A stretch of DNA of 64,000 nt, from assembly GCA_038496445.1 (NCBI GenBank), contig JALMLS010000168.1:1-64000 (forward strand), in the 5' to 3' direction. Below the pieces are notes generated by a model. That model ran no database searches, was not told the origin of the DNA, and saw only the letters and a list, made by a program, of their open reading frames with translations. Below are positions 42,277 through 52,933 of the stretch, piece by piece (within the stretch, counting starts at the first letter, position 1; every line of letters begins with the position of its first letter). Source of the DNA: Trichosphaerium sp. ATCC 40318. Taxonomy: Eukaryota; Discosea; Flabellinia; Trichosidae. Made by a program: the position numbers and the translations under genes.

Positions 42277-42690
42277 CTCGGGGTATCTCTTTTTGCTTTG
42301 TGAAAAGAACACGAAACTTTTTGACACTGGTTTTTGTTCGCTGTTTTTTTTCAAAACAAAAGGGAATTGTAATACGAAGGTTGATGTTAACCTGTGCTTT
42401 GAAAGTTCAACTTGTTCGCCTTTTTAAGACTTCTACTTGTACGCTACTCATACCGCTTCGAGAGCACGTACAGCCACGTGATAGTTGCTATGTAGTACAA
42501 GTAGCGCACTCAATTTCCAAGTTAAAAAGCTGTTGACTAGCTCTTGTTTATGGAACAAAAACAAGCTATTTGTAGAAGGGGGGGGATTGTGGCTTTATTT
42601 ACATCTATTTTCATAAGGGTGAACTGGAGTTGAAGCACTGGAAAGGTGTTTTGTCGAAGAGCTTCAGTTGACTTGTCTTTTGGTTTTTTT

Positions 42691-43459
42691 TTACTGTTTC
42701 TCGACAGTCTTAAAAGTCCTCAGATCCTGAGTACTTGCTTCATACAACCTATAATATTTGTGTGGAGCTTCAATATCTTTGAAAGGGAATTGTCCGTTTA
42801 CTTCATGCTCGGCATATGCAATCTCTCCAATTAGTTTATATCCACATTTTTTGCAAGCTGCGGCACTAAACTTGGTTGAACAAGGACACAGTGCACCCTA
42901 TGGCTATAATTATTTATTGACATGATTAAAGCGAGGGTTACCTTATATCCAAGGTCTGTGATATGCTCAAAATTAGTTTTGTAAAGTTGCGTGGCAATAC
43001 CACGTCTCGAGTGATTTTTATCCACAGCAATCCCAACCCATTTGACCCAAAACCCTTCTTTACTAGCTTCAAACTTATGTCGTGGATTCCATTTACTATA
43101 CAGTGTTTCGTATATTGAAGAATACTCTGACGTAACTCGCAAACTGGTAAAAATAAGTCACGTGACAGTAGTGAGTTTGGCGTGTACCATTTGTACTTTG
43201 AGGGTGCCTCTAACGCCATATCTAACGCTAAACGAACACCTACTACGTTCCCGGAGGAGTTTTCTATAGCTACAGTTGATAAACCTTGAGAAGTGATGGA
43301 TGGGAATAGTTGTATAAAATAATCTTCAATTTCTTCCCTAGATGCCCCAACCACTTTACACGTAGTTTCTCCAGCATAAAAACGATCTGTAATTATTTTT
43401 ATAGCTTCTGCTGTATGTTTCGTTGTCAAGACAGTGTAAGAGTAGCTTTGAAGATGCAT
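42691..43459 (-). CDS. GNAT-family N-acetyltransferase
   Basis: Three exons. The start 'MHLQSYSYTVLTTKHTAEAI' precedes 'GETTCKVVGASREEIEDYFI' and 'STVAIENSSGNVVGVRLALD', a GNAT beta-strand pair. After a 46-nt intron with internal CACGTG comes 'KWVGIAVDKNHSRRGIATQL', whose RRGIAT is the acetyl-CoA loop (R/Q-x-x-G-x-A). After a second intron comes 'CPCSTKFSAAACKKCGYKLI' and the C-terminus at 42691. Layout resembles arylalkylamine N-acetyltransferase-like enzymes; the acceptor substrate is unknown. Confidence 0.8.
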
Positions 43460-43522
43460 CTGATGTGTTTATGATGGTTGTAACAACTGTTATCTGTACA
43501 AAAATGTCGGCTTTTGTTAAGT

Positions 43523-43654
43523 ATGGGAAAATGTGACACTTGTGGTTTTAATGTTGAGCACGCAAAAATTAACAAAGCATTCAATGAAAAAAACAGGCTA
43601 TTCGGAGTGGTAAATTCAGTGTCTGTTGGTGACTATTGGGTTGGCTCACAATGA
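43523..43654 (+). CDS. Small ORF with CxxC start, uncertain
   Basis: Forty-three residues: 'MGKCDTCGFNVEHAKINKAF' to TGA. It contains a CxxC pair and a myristoylation-like Gly2, and sits divergent from the GNAT gene across about 60 bp. No family recognised. Confidence 0.2.
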   Translation: MGKCDTCGFNVEHAKINKAFNEKNRLFGVVNSVSVGDYWVGSQ

Positions 43655-43891
43655 AAAGAATGTACGTGGGCAAGTTTAACGGTCATGTTGTACTTGTAAC
43701 GCTACTTCTGCTGCAGAACCAGAATTGTGTTCACAACTTTGCTTGCCATACATTTTGGTGAGGTATTCATAGCTGATAAACAGTACGCTATTATAACAAC
43801 GTGGTTTGAGTGGTTTACATTCATCAATAACACAATGGAACTGTTCTCCTACCGAGAAATAGGAAACTTGCTGCAAGACTAAGGGTCACAA

Positions 43892-44930
43892 CAAAACAAC
43901 TATTGAAGTAAGAAAATAATGAGAATTGTTTTGTATGTTGTCGTGCAAGGCGCTAATGAAGTAGTATAGAGTTGTGCTCATGACTTGGTTGGGTGGAGAC
44001 AGCAAACGTTAAGGTGTTTGTACAATGTAATTTTGACAAAAAGATATGGCTACCAGGTTACGGTCTTAGTCAGTTATTATTTCAGGGGTCATTATAGCTT
44101 TGGCGCATCCAAGACAGATTTTGGGCATTGAGATCATTTCAGAATTTTTACATGATAAGTGCTCATGGTACTTTTTTACAAATACGATAACACGATAAAT
44201 CCGTTTTCTTTTATACACCTAAAACTCAAATAAAAATAAATTGTGGGATAGACAATACCTGTAGCCCTGTCCATGGTGATTCAGATAGTTGTGACTTTGG
44301 TTCGAATTGGTTTACATTGAGCTGAGTAAAATGCAGTTTACACTAAAACCTACAACAGCATAACCATGCCAACGGTGATAACTGTTGTGCAACTGTTTTT
44401 CAAATTGGTTCATGTTGAACTGAGTACTCTCTCGAACACCTTTTAAAGTCACCAAAAGCGCTTTAAAGTACGTTATAACACTTGAATATCAACGCTGGGT
44501 ACTTTATTGTGTTTAAATACGCTCAATAAATAGATACAAAGGCTTTGGAACAGTGCAATTACCAAATTCCATTTGTGTCAACCGTTTAAAATTATTTTTG
44601 TGTTTAACACGTTGAACATGGTACGTATGAACTATTGACCGTATTTATATGCATATTGTATCGGTTTCTTAACGGATATAGGATTATCCACAAAAAGATA
44701 TAATCTCACAACATATCTCTTGTTTCCGAAAAAAAAAAAACTGTTCAACCACGTTTTTTGAACCGACACGTCACCAAAACGCTTCAAAGTATGTAAGATA
44801 GTATATTATGCACTAAGTCTGATTACTTGGTTGGTGGCACTGACTGACAAACACGTTTTGCGGAGCAAATGTAGCCAAATTAGGTGATACGAATTTTATT
44901 CATTGGTATTACTCATACAATGCAATATGC
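43892..44930 (-). repeat. Dispersed repeat family, copy 4 (inverted)
   Basis: Reverse-complement copy. Read on the minus strand it begins near 44930 with the same 5' extension as copy 3, has its core at 44428-44026 and ends with 'acttcaatagttgttttg' at 43892. It carries the MDRATG frame and the internal duplication. It differs from copies 1-3 by scattered substitutions, mostly outside the core. Confidence 0.85.
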
Positions 44931-45049
44931 CGGATATTCTTGTATTAATGTAGAGAGTGAGGACAAGCTTATTCATTTGTCAGCGTGTTGTTTAAAAATA
45001 CAAGTAATCTTTGCATTGTGTCATAACATTATGATAGCCACGTGAGCTT

Positions 45050-45215
45050 GCTCCAAGGATGTAGTATAAACATGCTGCAACGACGTTACAGATGATGGTG
45101 TTGTGGGGCTTTCAAGCACAAGTGATATAAACTTGAGACGAGCTAAAGTGACCAACTGAAGCTTCAAGGCTTTGGCTGGTGTACATACTCTTCAATCTAA
45201 ACTAAAGCTAACTAC
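45050..45215 (+). pseudogene. Decayed leucine-rich-repeat fragment
   Basis: Conceptual reading 'NDVTDDGVVGLSSTSDINLR', then 'RAKVTN' (stop) 'SFKALAGVHTLQS'. It matches the repeat of the F-box/LRR genes at 26126 and 60668 (xVTDEGxxALAGVHxINL), but a TGA falls where the paralogues have 'DEG', and another stop occurs upstream ('DVV' stop 'TCC'). Too short and broken to function; it marks a former third family member. Confidence 0.6.
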
Positions 45216-45472
45216 CTGGAACGAAAATGACCCTGAAAACTTTCTAAGCACAAACAAGATGAAACTGGTGCGCTTCTTCGAGCTTTTGGAAGGTGAGATA
45301 CACTCGCTGTTATCAAAGACATTCGAATAGTATGTGGAATCTAATTATTATCATCTATTCCAAGAATGTAGAATTTGAATTCTTAGAAAGTTTGATAAGT
45401 CAAGCACAGCTCAACATAAAATAGCCAACAACACAAACTGCAACACCCACTAACACGAAACAACGGCTAAGC

Positions 45473-47437
45473 ATGTCTAAACCAAAGGTGCAAATACAGA
45501 AATATCACGTATTATCGTGACCTTGAGTTTTTAGTTGAAGCGTGAAGGTACTATGGAAGCTACAGCCACTGAAGGCCAAAGCATATTGGATGCACAAGGA
45601 TTTGAAAAAGCAAAGGATCGACAAACACGCTCTACAAAGCGCGTACGTACCTCAGTGATAATAGCACATTGGTCCATTGAGCTTACATCATGCATTACAG
45701 GCGGTAGAATCGGCGTCAGTGATGCTTGGCGGAAAAAGAAAACGGCCTAAGGAGATGACCAAAGACGATCTTAGTTCTTACATCAAAGGCCTCCGTATGG
45801 CGTTTAGGTAATTTTTGAGCATTTAAAGTGTTGCTAACAGCAAAATAGAGTTTTCGACGAAAACAAAGATGGCGTTATAACCGGTGATGAATTAAAGGCC
45901 GTATTACGCTCTCTGGGTAAAACCCCAACGGTTGCGAAGATAAAAGGCATTTTAAAGGAAGCTGACACGAATAAAGATGTAAAATAGCAAAAACTATGGA
46001 AAATTTCTCACTGTTTTCTTACTTTCGCTTTAGGGAGGTATTTCTGTTGATGAGTTTATCAAATACATGGAAAAACAGAAAATGAAAGTTCAGGTGCGTT
46101 CGCTTTTCCAAGATAGGCTACCTTACACAAACTAACTGAGTTTGAATCAGAATGATGAAAAACAACCAAAGAAAAGAAAAGTTGCTAAGAAAACAAAGCA
46201 AGTACCATCGACTTCAACACCACCAAAGGAAAAAGCACCTCAGAAAAAGACGGGCCCAAAGAAAAGTAAAAAAGCCGATAAGGAAGAAGACAAAAGTGAT
46301 GCAATGGAAGTTGATACACCACCAACAAAGAAAAAGCAAAAGTAAGTTTCGTTTAGCAATCAATCTTTGAGCATTCTGTTGCTAACTCTTTCTTCTAGAC
46401 CAGCATTAAAGCGTGGATTGAGTATCACTGGATTCTTTACAGAGTTTGCTGATCAACATGATGAGATAAAAGCAACTCACAAAGATGCGCACATGAACCC
46501 TTCAGGTCGTGGATATGATCTCGGTAGAGAAAGTGCTTTTGGCATGTTCACAATCATCTTGCGTTCTTATTATTATGGCGATAACGTGTGGACCAAGCCT
46601 AAGGAAGCATTAGAAGCTAAGGGATTTGTAGTCATTATTGCCAAAAATGATAAGGTACAACAACGAAAGCAAAACTTAAAGATACTAAGCGCTTTTTAGG
46701 AGTTTTTGGATGACTTGGATAACCACGATGAAGCTTGGGTTTGTGCTGGTCATTCGGGTACTCTATCAAAAGAAATGTGTGATGCATTGGCCAAGTATCA
46801 TGCTGCAGGTAAAGGAATATTCATATGGGCAGACAATGAACCATATATTCAGCATGTACGCAACTTTATGCTATTTCCTTGTTGTTAATCGAATTTAAAA
46901 GGCGAATGGTCTAATTAAAGCACTCGGTTTTGATTACCAACTAACTGGAAACGTATTTGGATCTAAAAACCTAACTCTGGGCGGACGTGGAAAACCTAAG
47001 ACAGGACAGTGTAAGCAACAGTCTTTCGGGGTTTTTTTGTTGTTGTTTCTGACTTTAGATTTAGTCAAACGACACTTGATAACAACTGGTCTTGTTTCTC
47101 TTTGTGAAGGCTTCACTATTTGCTATCCAACAAAAGAAACGGAAGATATGAACATCATAGGTACAGGCACTGACGGTCACCCTTGCTTCTGGTCACATCA
47201 CCCTAAAAACAAAGGTAAACTAGCAACTTCTCATTCTTTGCCTTCAACTGAGTTTCAATTCTAGGACGTGTTGTTGTTGATTGCGGTTTCACCAAGCTTT
47301 ATATGAACTGGGATTCAGCGGGTACTGGACGCTATGTTCGAAATTGTGCTGTTTGGTTATCTGGAGTTGATTGGCGTCTTAAAATTGGAGCAGGACTTAA
47401 AGGCGATATTGATTGGTCATCTGTTAATCAACAATAA
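45473..47437 (+). CDS. EF-hand pair fused to Lys-rich linker and amidotransferase-like domain
   Basis: The first exons (45473-45487, 'MSKPK'; then 'LKREGTMEATATEGQ', 'KRAVESASVMLGGKRKRPKE') carry a nuclear-localisation-like patch. Two EF-hands follow: 'FDENKDGVITGDELKAVLRS' (canonical DxNxDGxI...E) and 'ADTNKDGGISVDEFIKYMEK' (DxNxDGxI...E). A Lys/Pro/Thr linker comes next (46150-46340). The C-terminal ~270 residues read 'GRGYDLGRESAFGMFTIILR', 'EAWVCAGHSGTLSKEMCDAL', 'GKGIFIWADNEPYIQHANGL' and 'SAGTGRYVRNCAVWLSGVDW', which look like a class I amidotransferase-type Rossmann fold also seen in some bacterial and protist proteins of unknown role. Likely a calcium-regulated nuclear protein; enzymatic activity not shown. 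Confidence 0.8.
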
Positions 47438-47600
47438 ACTCAAGCGTTTGCTTTATTAAACTATAGTTATCTGTTTTGCCACCGCCACAACACCAGAAAA
47501 CAATGAAACTACTTCTTGGTCTAGTACTTATGCGCAAACGTTGCTATTGCAAGAAGATCGTTGATGTTCGAATGAAGTCTCAGTTTAGAAACTCTAGACC

Positions 47601-47692
47601 ATGCTTATTCTCAATGCCAACCCAGGACTTGGTGTAGTTGATAACATACCAATTGCGGTAGCACACTTCGAAATCTTACCTAGACAACTACA
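47601..47692 (+). repeat. Left arm of a diverged inverted duplication
   Basis: About 55 bp here ('acttggtgtag' to 'cttcgaaatcttacct') recurs in inverted orientation at 48962-49044 with only a few mismatches. Read forward it encodes 'NIPIAVAHFEILP'. One difference between arms is synonymous in that frame, so a coding origin is possible. The arms flank the Rab-like gene. The surrounding stretch 47438-48024 shows no supported gene. Confidence 0.5.
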
Positions 47693-48024
47693 ATTAGTGG
47701 TAAACATTTTTGTATTTTATTTGCATAGAAAATTCCGCTTTAAGTCATACAATGTTGCTGCCCTCAAATCTCTAGTTTGTACAACCGAAATTAATACCTA
47801 AAAAGACTAACAGGGCAACCTGGACCCGCTCCAATGATCAGCTTGGAGCAGCAGCTTTTTATAATTCTACAAGCTTGCGGTTTTTGAAGGTGTAGAAGGC
47901 TTTAGTAACACATTTCGATTGTTGACAATGTTCGAAAAAAAAGATACTATGAACTTAGAATAGCAATTACAGTTGACCGGGCCTCATGTGTATACTATTG
48001 TACATTTTATTTAGCTAAAACACC

Positions 48025-48804
48025 TTATTTTACAGATAATTCTTTGGCAATACTCTTCACATTATCAGTCTCATAATATGGTACACCAGCATAATCGGCA
48101 AGATCTTGCATGTCTTTTCTTGATACTTTTACATCCATATGTTCCGATTTGTACCCAACAAGTAACTTACACTCAGTCTAAACGAAAATATAAGCAAAAA
48201 AAAAAGAATGAAACTGGCGCGATGCATAAACCAACGTCTTGACGCATACCTGTGCTGATTTGTCATCAATAAATAGTGCTGCATTTGCAAGTGAATCAAT
48301 ATCATCCAAAAATACAACTATCACGTGACTAGTTGGTATTTGTTTTCCTGCCTGTGACAATCTACCTCCGCGATTTCCAAGATCGTCTTGACGTTGTCTT
48401 TCTCTCTCTCTTTGGATTCTCCGAAACCTTGGCGCTGATCTACCTCCGCGATGTCTCCACAGCCTTAACTTGGCCTTTACAGGAAGTGTTTGAACTTGTT
48501 GCGTGCTCTGGATAGGTGTTTGCGCTTGAAAGCTTTGAAGTAATACCTGGCTACCATGTTCTGTATTTGAGTGCGTCGCAGTCGGTTGTGTGATCACTTG
48601 AGGCGCCATTGAGAGTATATTTGGCGTTTTTTGTTGCGTATGGTTGCCGATATCTTGTTTTGAAGGATCAGGTATTGGAACGTTTAAAAACGGGTCGTGA
48701 AACTGTTGTGAGAACTGTTGTACGGTTTTGTTGTTCTTTGACATTAGATAGCCCGGTACAGGTGTGTACATAATGAAATTACTGGTATTACAATGAAGAA
48801 GCAT
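48025..48804 (-). CDS. Rab-like pseudo-GTPase C-terminal half with Gln/Arg-rich N-terminus
   Basis: Two exons. The first (to about 48250) encodes about 150 residues rich in Gln, Thr, Pro and Arg ('RERERQRQDDLGNRGGRLSQ') that show no P-loop or switch regions. The end of exon 1 and exon 2 then match the second half of a Rab/Ras fold: 'HVIVVFLDDIDSLANAALFI' (G3-G4 strand and helix), 'CKLLVGYKSEHMD' where Rabs have LVGNKxD, 'VSRKDMQDLADYAGVPYYET' and 'DNVKSIAKELSVK' in place of ETSAK. NKxD has become YKSE and SAK has become DNV, so nucleotide binding is very unlikely. No C-terminal prenylation Cys is present. Confidence 0.65.
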
Positions 48805-48961
48805 GTTTAAATGGGTGTGATGTTGTATTGTTGCCTAAACTAAAAACCGTGGACATTTCACTGAATCGATCTCAGGTGAACTTTTTGATGTTAAGCGGAA
48901 CGGTATACAGTAATTGTCCGTATTTGACAAAGTTTTTAAACACAGAGACACGTGCCACGTT

Positions 48962-49044
48962 TCTTCAGGTAAGATTTCGAAGTGGGCTACCGCAATTGGT
49001 ATGTTACCAGCTACACCAAGTTTTAGGTTGGCTTGGTTGTGCAT
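48962..49044 (-). repeat. Right arm of the diverged inverted duplication
   Basis: Reverse complement of the 47601-47692 arm, encoding 'LGVAGNIPIAVAHFEILPEE' on the minus strand. The next 400 bp to 49447 contain short frames only and no supported gene. Confidence 0.5.
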
Positions 49045-49447
49045 TTTACAATTTTAAATAGCTACCTTAAAATAAATATGTGCTTTATTTAGCAGTACTT
49101 CATAGTAAGGTTTATTGCAATGTAATAAACCAGTCCACTGTAAACGTTAGGAGATCATATGGTATGCAGAAAATTCCGCATCTTGTAAAGGTCCTTCAGG
49201 TAAAACTTGCTGATTTGAAGTATGCTACACCAATACCTTGTGTTGTTTTCCATTACGCTGGGAAGTTATTTTAATGTCACATTTATTTCCGTGTTTTGTG
49301 CTACATTTTGGTATGTTCATAGCTATACAATGAGAATAGTTATTGCTTAGTCTGTTGTAGTTACTCCTCACCAATTTTTTATCCACACCTTTAAGGTGTA
49401 GGTCAGGAATTGCCGTTGTTCAACATTAAACTTTTTACTTCTTTCTC

Positions 49448-51433
49448 ATGTCACCATCCATATATCTAGTGCAGTTTTCCCAGTTGCTACATTCTCTGTT
49501 CCAAGTATTCTCTGTTTGGCTGTTGAAAAGAAAATATTAGAACGACCTTGAATCTCGAAAAAAAAAAAAAAATCAAGAACGTTGCTGAAATAAAATCACG
49601 GAGTCTTTGGCCACATACCTAGTTCACCACGTATTGACGCTCTTGCTGTAGAGTGAGCCATACGTTTAAACCATTTCAATGACATTTCATGGTAATTCTT
49701 GTTAACACAGAACAAACCAACACCTAAGAAAAAAGTTGGAAACACAAACAAAAAAAAGAAAAGTGTCTGGAACGTGTCACGGAAACAGCTTTCTTCAACC
49801 TCCATAAACAAATTATCGTTTTGTATGTGAAAGCTAAAGTCACAGCGGATATTTTAGTTACCTACCTGAAGGGACTTTGAATGATTTGTGCCAGATGTAT
49901 CCTTCTATTTTATTGAACTCATTTGCTTTTGAACCAGCTGGAAACATTTCAACAATACCAAAGAAATAACCTAAACGTTTATATTAGAAAGGCTTCTAAA
50001 TGCATGTAAACATTTTTGAGAGTAAAATAAATGGTAAATTATGTATCAAGGTTACGTACTGTGGCGTGAAATGACATGGTGTTGTAAATTCCTAATATTT
50101 TCTTAGTAAGTATTTTTAAAACGCTCACTTTTTACTATGTTGACAGATAATCTGAACAACAGGATATTATCATAATGGCGTAATAGTATAAAAGATGGCA
50201 AAGTATTGTAAGATTAAATATCTTGTTGCGGCGAAGAGACAAACAAGTTTTTTGAAGCAAAAAAAACAGAAGGTTACCTTGTGAAGATACTCCAACGGTC
50301 CCCAAGACTGATTATTGTAAATTGTATAACTTTGAATACACAGTATGCAAATGTGGGTTTATATAATGTACTAAAGAAGAAATAAGAAAAGCCAAAAAAC
50401 CAAGAAAAACTGTTGCCACCAAATGTTGCGGTTGAAAAGAAATAATCCTTCTTACTTGTTTCTATCATTTTTGGCTTTTTTATGTTTCTCTGCGAGTGAC
50501 CACATTGGCATCTCTTTTACAAACTCATTGTTCATATCACTCATGGGATACGTAACACTGCAAGTGTCATGTTACAATAAGGCAGCAAACCAACAACAAA
50601 ATAAATTAGAGGCAATACGCACACATAGCTGCCTGAGGTTGCAATGTCAATCAAGTTTGATACCTCTCTATACAGTTGTTTATCAACTTTTTTAGCCTCT
50701 TCTTGTATTGACTCCAGTACTTCTAGTATAAAGTCATCATCATACTCTCTCTGCCACTCCTAGAGCAGGTTCAGTAAGCAATACAAACTTGTTACCATTC
50801 TTGTACCCTATCATCTGACATTCGTGTTCTCATGTCCGTAACAAGCATAAGAGTTTTACAAGCTTCTAATTGAATAGGTATATATTCACATGTGGCAAGG
50901 TCATGAAGCTGACTAGAGAGTCTAAACCAAAGTAAGTTTAAAGTAGAAAAATAATCAATGTACTTTTTGCAAATATCAACAAAAAACTTGTCAGTCAAAT
51001 AAAGACACATATAGCCAAGCATCTCAATATTGAATCGTATAAACTCAAGTGTATCTACGCTTAATATATCTGGTTCTTGATCAAGAGAATAAAGCTCAAC
51101 CAAGTTATCAAGAACAACAGCCAATAAACTCTTAAAGAACAGCCGACTTCTTTCACCTCTAAAAACGCCCATAGTATACGCCAACATAACAACAGTTATA
51201 GCCTATTTTTAGATCAATAATCACGTGTAGTACAAAAAAAACCCAGTGGGTTTTTACTAATAATGTTAAATGCGTTTAAGTGCTTACCTTCTTGCGTAAC
51301 GCGAGATTTGAGGAGTCTAGTAAACATACCAGTTCGTCTTCCATTTTATCGAAATGGATGTCATTGTAAAAACTTACTAGTAGTAACATAAGTATACCCA
51401 AAGTATCAGATTTAATATCATCATCAGAGTCTT
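49448..51433 (-). CDS. Helical-repeat protein of unknown function, 5' end unresolved
   Basis: Exons on the minus strand read in order: 'EDSDDDIKSDTLGILMLLLV'; 'DKMEDELVCLLDSSNLALRK'; 'VVMLAYTMGVFRGERSRLFF'; 'QEPDILSVDTLEFIRFNIEM'; 'RMSDDRVQEWQREYDDDFIL'; 'NNEFVKEMPMWSLAEKHKKA'; 'FGIVEMFPAGSKANEFNKIE'; 'CVNKNYHEMSLKWFKRMAHS'; ending 'GKTALDIWMVT' at 49448. Almost wholly alpha-helical, suggestive of an ARM/HEAT or TPR-like scaffold, but no repeat signature is clear. The exon at 51433 begins after an acceptor (..acatag), so the true start lies upstream and I could not fix it. Confidence 0.6.
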
Positions 51434-51763
51434 CCTATGTTGTTCCTCGTTAGCCAACTTATCGCACACCAATCCTTTTGGAAAGACTTGTGTTTGAACA
51501 ACACCAAAATGGCGAAAATATTAAAGGTTTTCAAAGAACAAAAAACAGAGCGTTCTCAAGAACTTGTAGCATTACCAGTAGGGTTTTTAGTATAGTTATG
51601 ACATATGGGGTTGATTCAGATGACATTGAGCGACTACGTAGTAAATATCCCTCTCTAGACCGAAATACCCTGCACAAGCCGTTTGTTTAATAATTAATTA
51701 CGCATGGCGTACGATTTAGCCCATTTTACCCAGTTAGACCTGAGATTAGTTCTAGTGCACCAA

Positions 51764-51922
51764 TTAAGCGTTATTTACCTCTACTTTATCACCGTACGCT
51801 TTGTTAGCTATTATATCGGCAACTAACGCTTTATCTGGGTTTCTAAAACGTTCATCCATTAAACGACCTTTATCTTTATCTGACAGCTCTCTTCTTCCTT
51901 TCTTTTCCTTTCTATGACTCAT
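51764..51922 (-). CDS. Small basic/acidic helical protein, 52 residues
   Basis: 'MSHRKEKKGRRELSDKDKGR', 'LMDERFRNPDKALVADIIAN', 'KAYGDKVEVNNA', TAA. Highly charged, predicted helical, coding-like composition. A GTAAAT donor after 'VE' could instead lead to another exon. No homologue recognised. Confidence 0.4.
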   Translation of the reverse strand: MSHRKEKKGRRELSDKDKGRLMDERFRNPDKALVADIIANKAYGDKVEVNNA

Positions 51923-52933
51923 TACAGGCTACCCACTTGTTGTTGCTGAAATAAATACAGTACAGAAATTTAAGCGTTTTTCGAATTTTCATTGAATGTT
52001 ACATCTGTTGCAACAACATTTCAGGCGCCATTTGCGATCAGAAAAAGTATCCCAAAAGGTGCAGAATCACAATTAGTGCATATTTTGTTCAGGAAAAGTG
52101 TCAGTAAACAGGAAATTTCGTTTTATAACAAAGTAACCTTGGTAAAAAGAGAAAAAGAAAGAGATAAGTTTTGTGAGCACCCTTAGGCTTAGTATAATTA
52201 TTTATATGCGATCACTACATAAAGCTCAGATACTAGTAAGAGTGGCTAGTGTACAAGTACTTGGTGAAATGTTGAAAGTGTCAGATTTGCTAGAGTGCCA
52301 ACTCGCAATTGTTAGAGCAATTTTGGCGATTAATCGTTGCAAGGTGGTATGTACGCCTCAGAGATGAATAGAATCGGTCGATTAGAAGTTTGTCAACAAT
52401 ATACCGGGAAGAATTAGACTCGTGTTAGACATCATTAGTGATTGCTGTTTGTGACTAGTGGGATTGAAACAACAATTTCGACTTGAGCGCGCGTTTACGA
52501 TGTACCAACTACAACTAATGGATAAGAAAACATAAAAAAACGTGCGCAATCATGTGCTAAATATAAAGAGTATCTTTTCTGTAAGGAAACGTGGCAATGT
52601 GTACTACATAGGGAAATACGTAGTTACCTTCAGAGGTGACTTTGGGAACGGTGTGTTTTTGAGCGAGTTTGGTTGAATACTACGCCCAGAATGTACCGGA
52701 CAAATTAATCATGGTTTTTTTTTATTAATTTGCCGAAAGAATGCTCGTGGTATCTAAATACAAGTAGTAACAGCGACAGAGACAGCAATTAGGCAAAAAA
52801 AGGAAAGACCTAAGAAATGACGTTTAAGTATCACAAAGAAAGCTAGGAACAATCCACGCGTTGTTATTGCCTTTTTTAAGCACTTGAGAAGCAGTCAACG
52901 CTAGTTTTGAACACTTGTTCTACTCTCGTAACT
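51923..52933. other. Intergenic stretch of about 1 kb, nothing recognised
   Basis: Short frames occur (for example 52173-52367) but have no family likeness and no supporting splice structure. The right end should hold the desaturase promoter. Confidence 0.45.

Noticed and set aside
42580-42592. G9 run as a possible regulatory or structured element
   Set aside because: A single homopolymer with no supporting context; likely chance or a sequencing-prone run.
11636-44930. Repeat copies as paired LTRs of a retrotransposon
   Set aside because: Copies 1-3 have the same orientation but the DNA between them holds ordinary host genes, and no reverse transcriptase, primer-binding site or matching TG..CA ends are visible.
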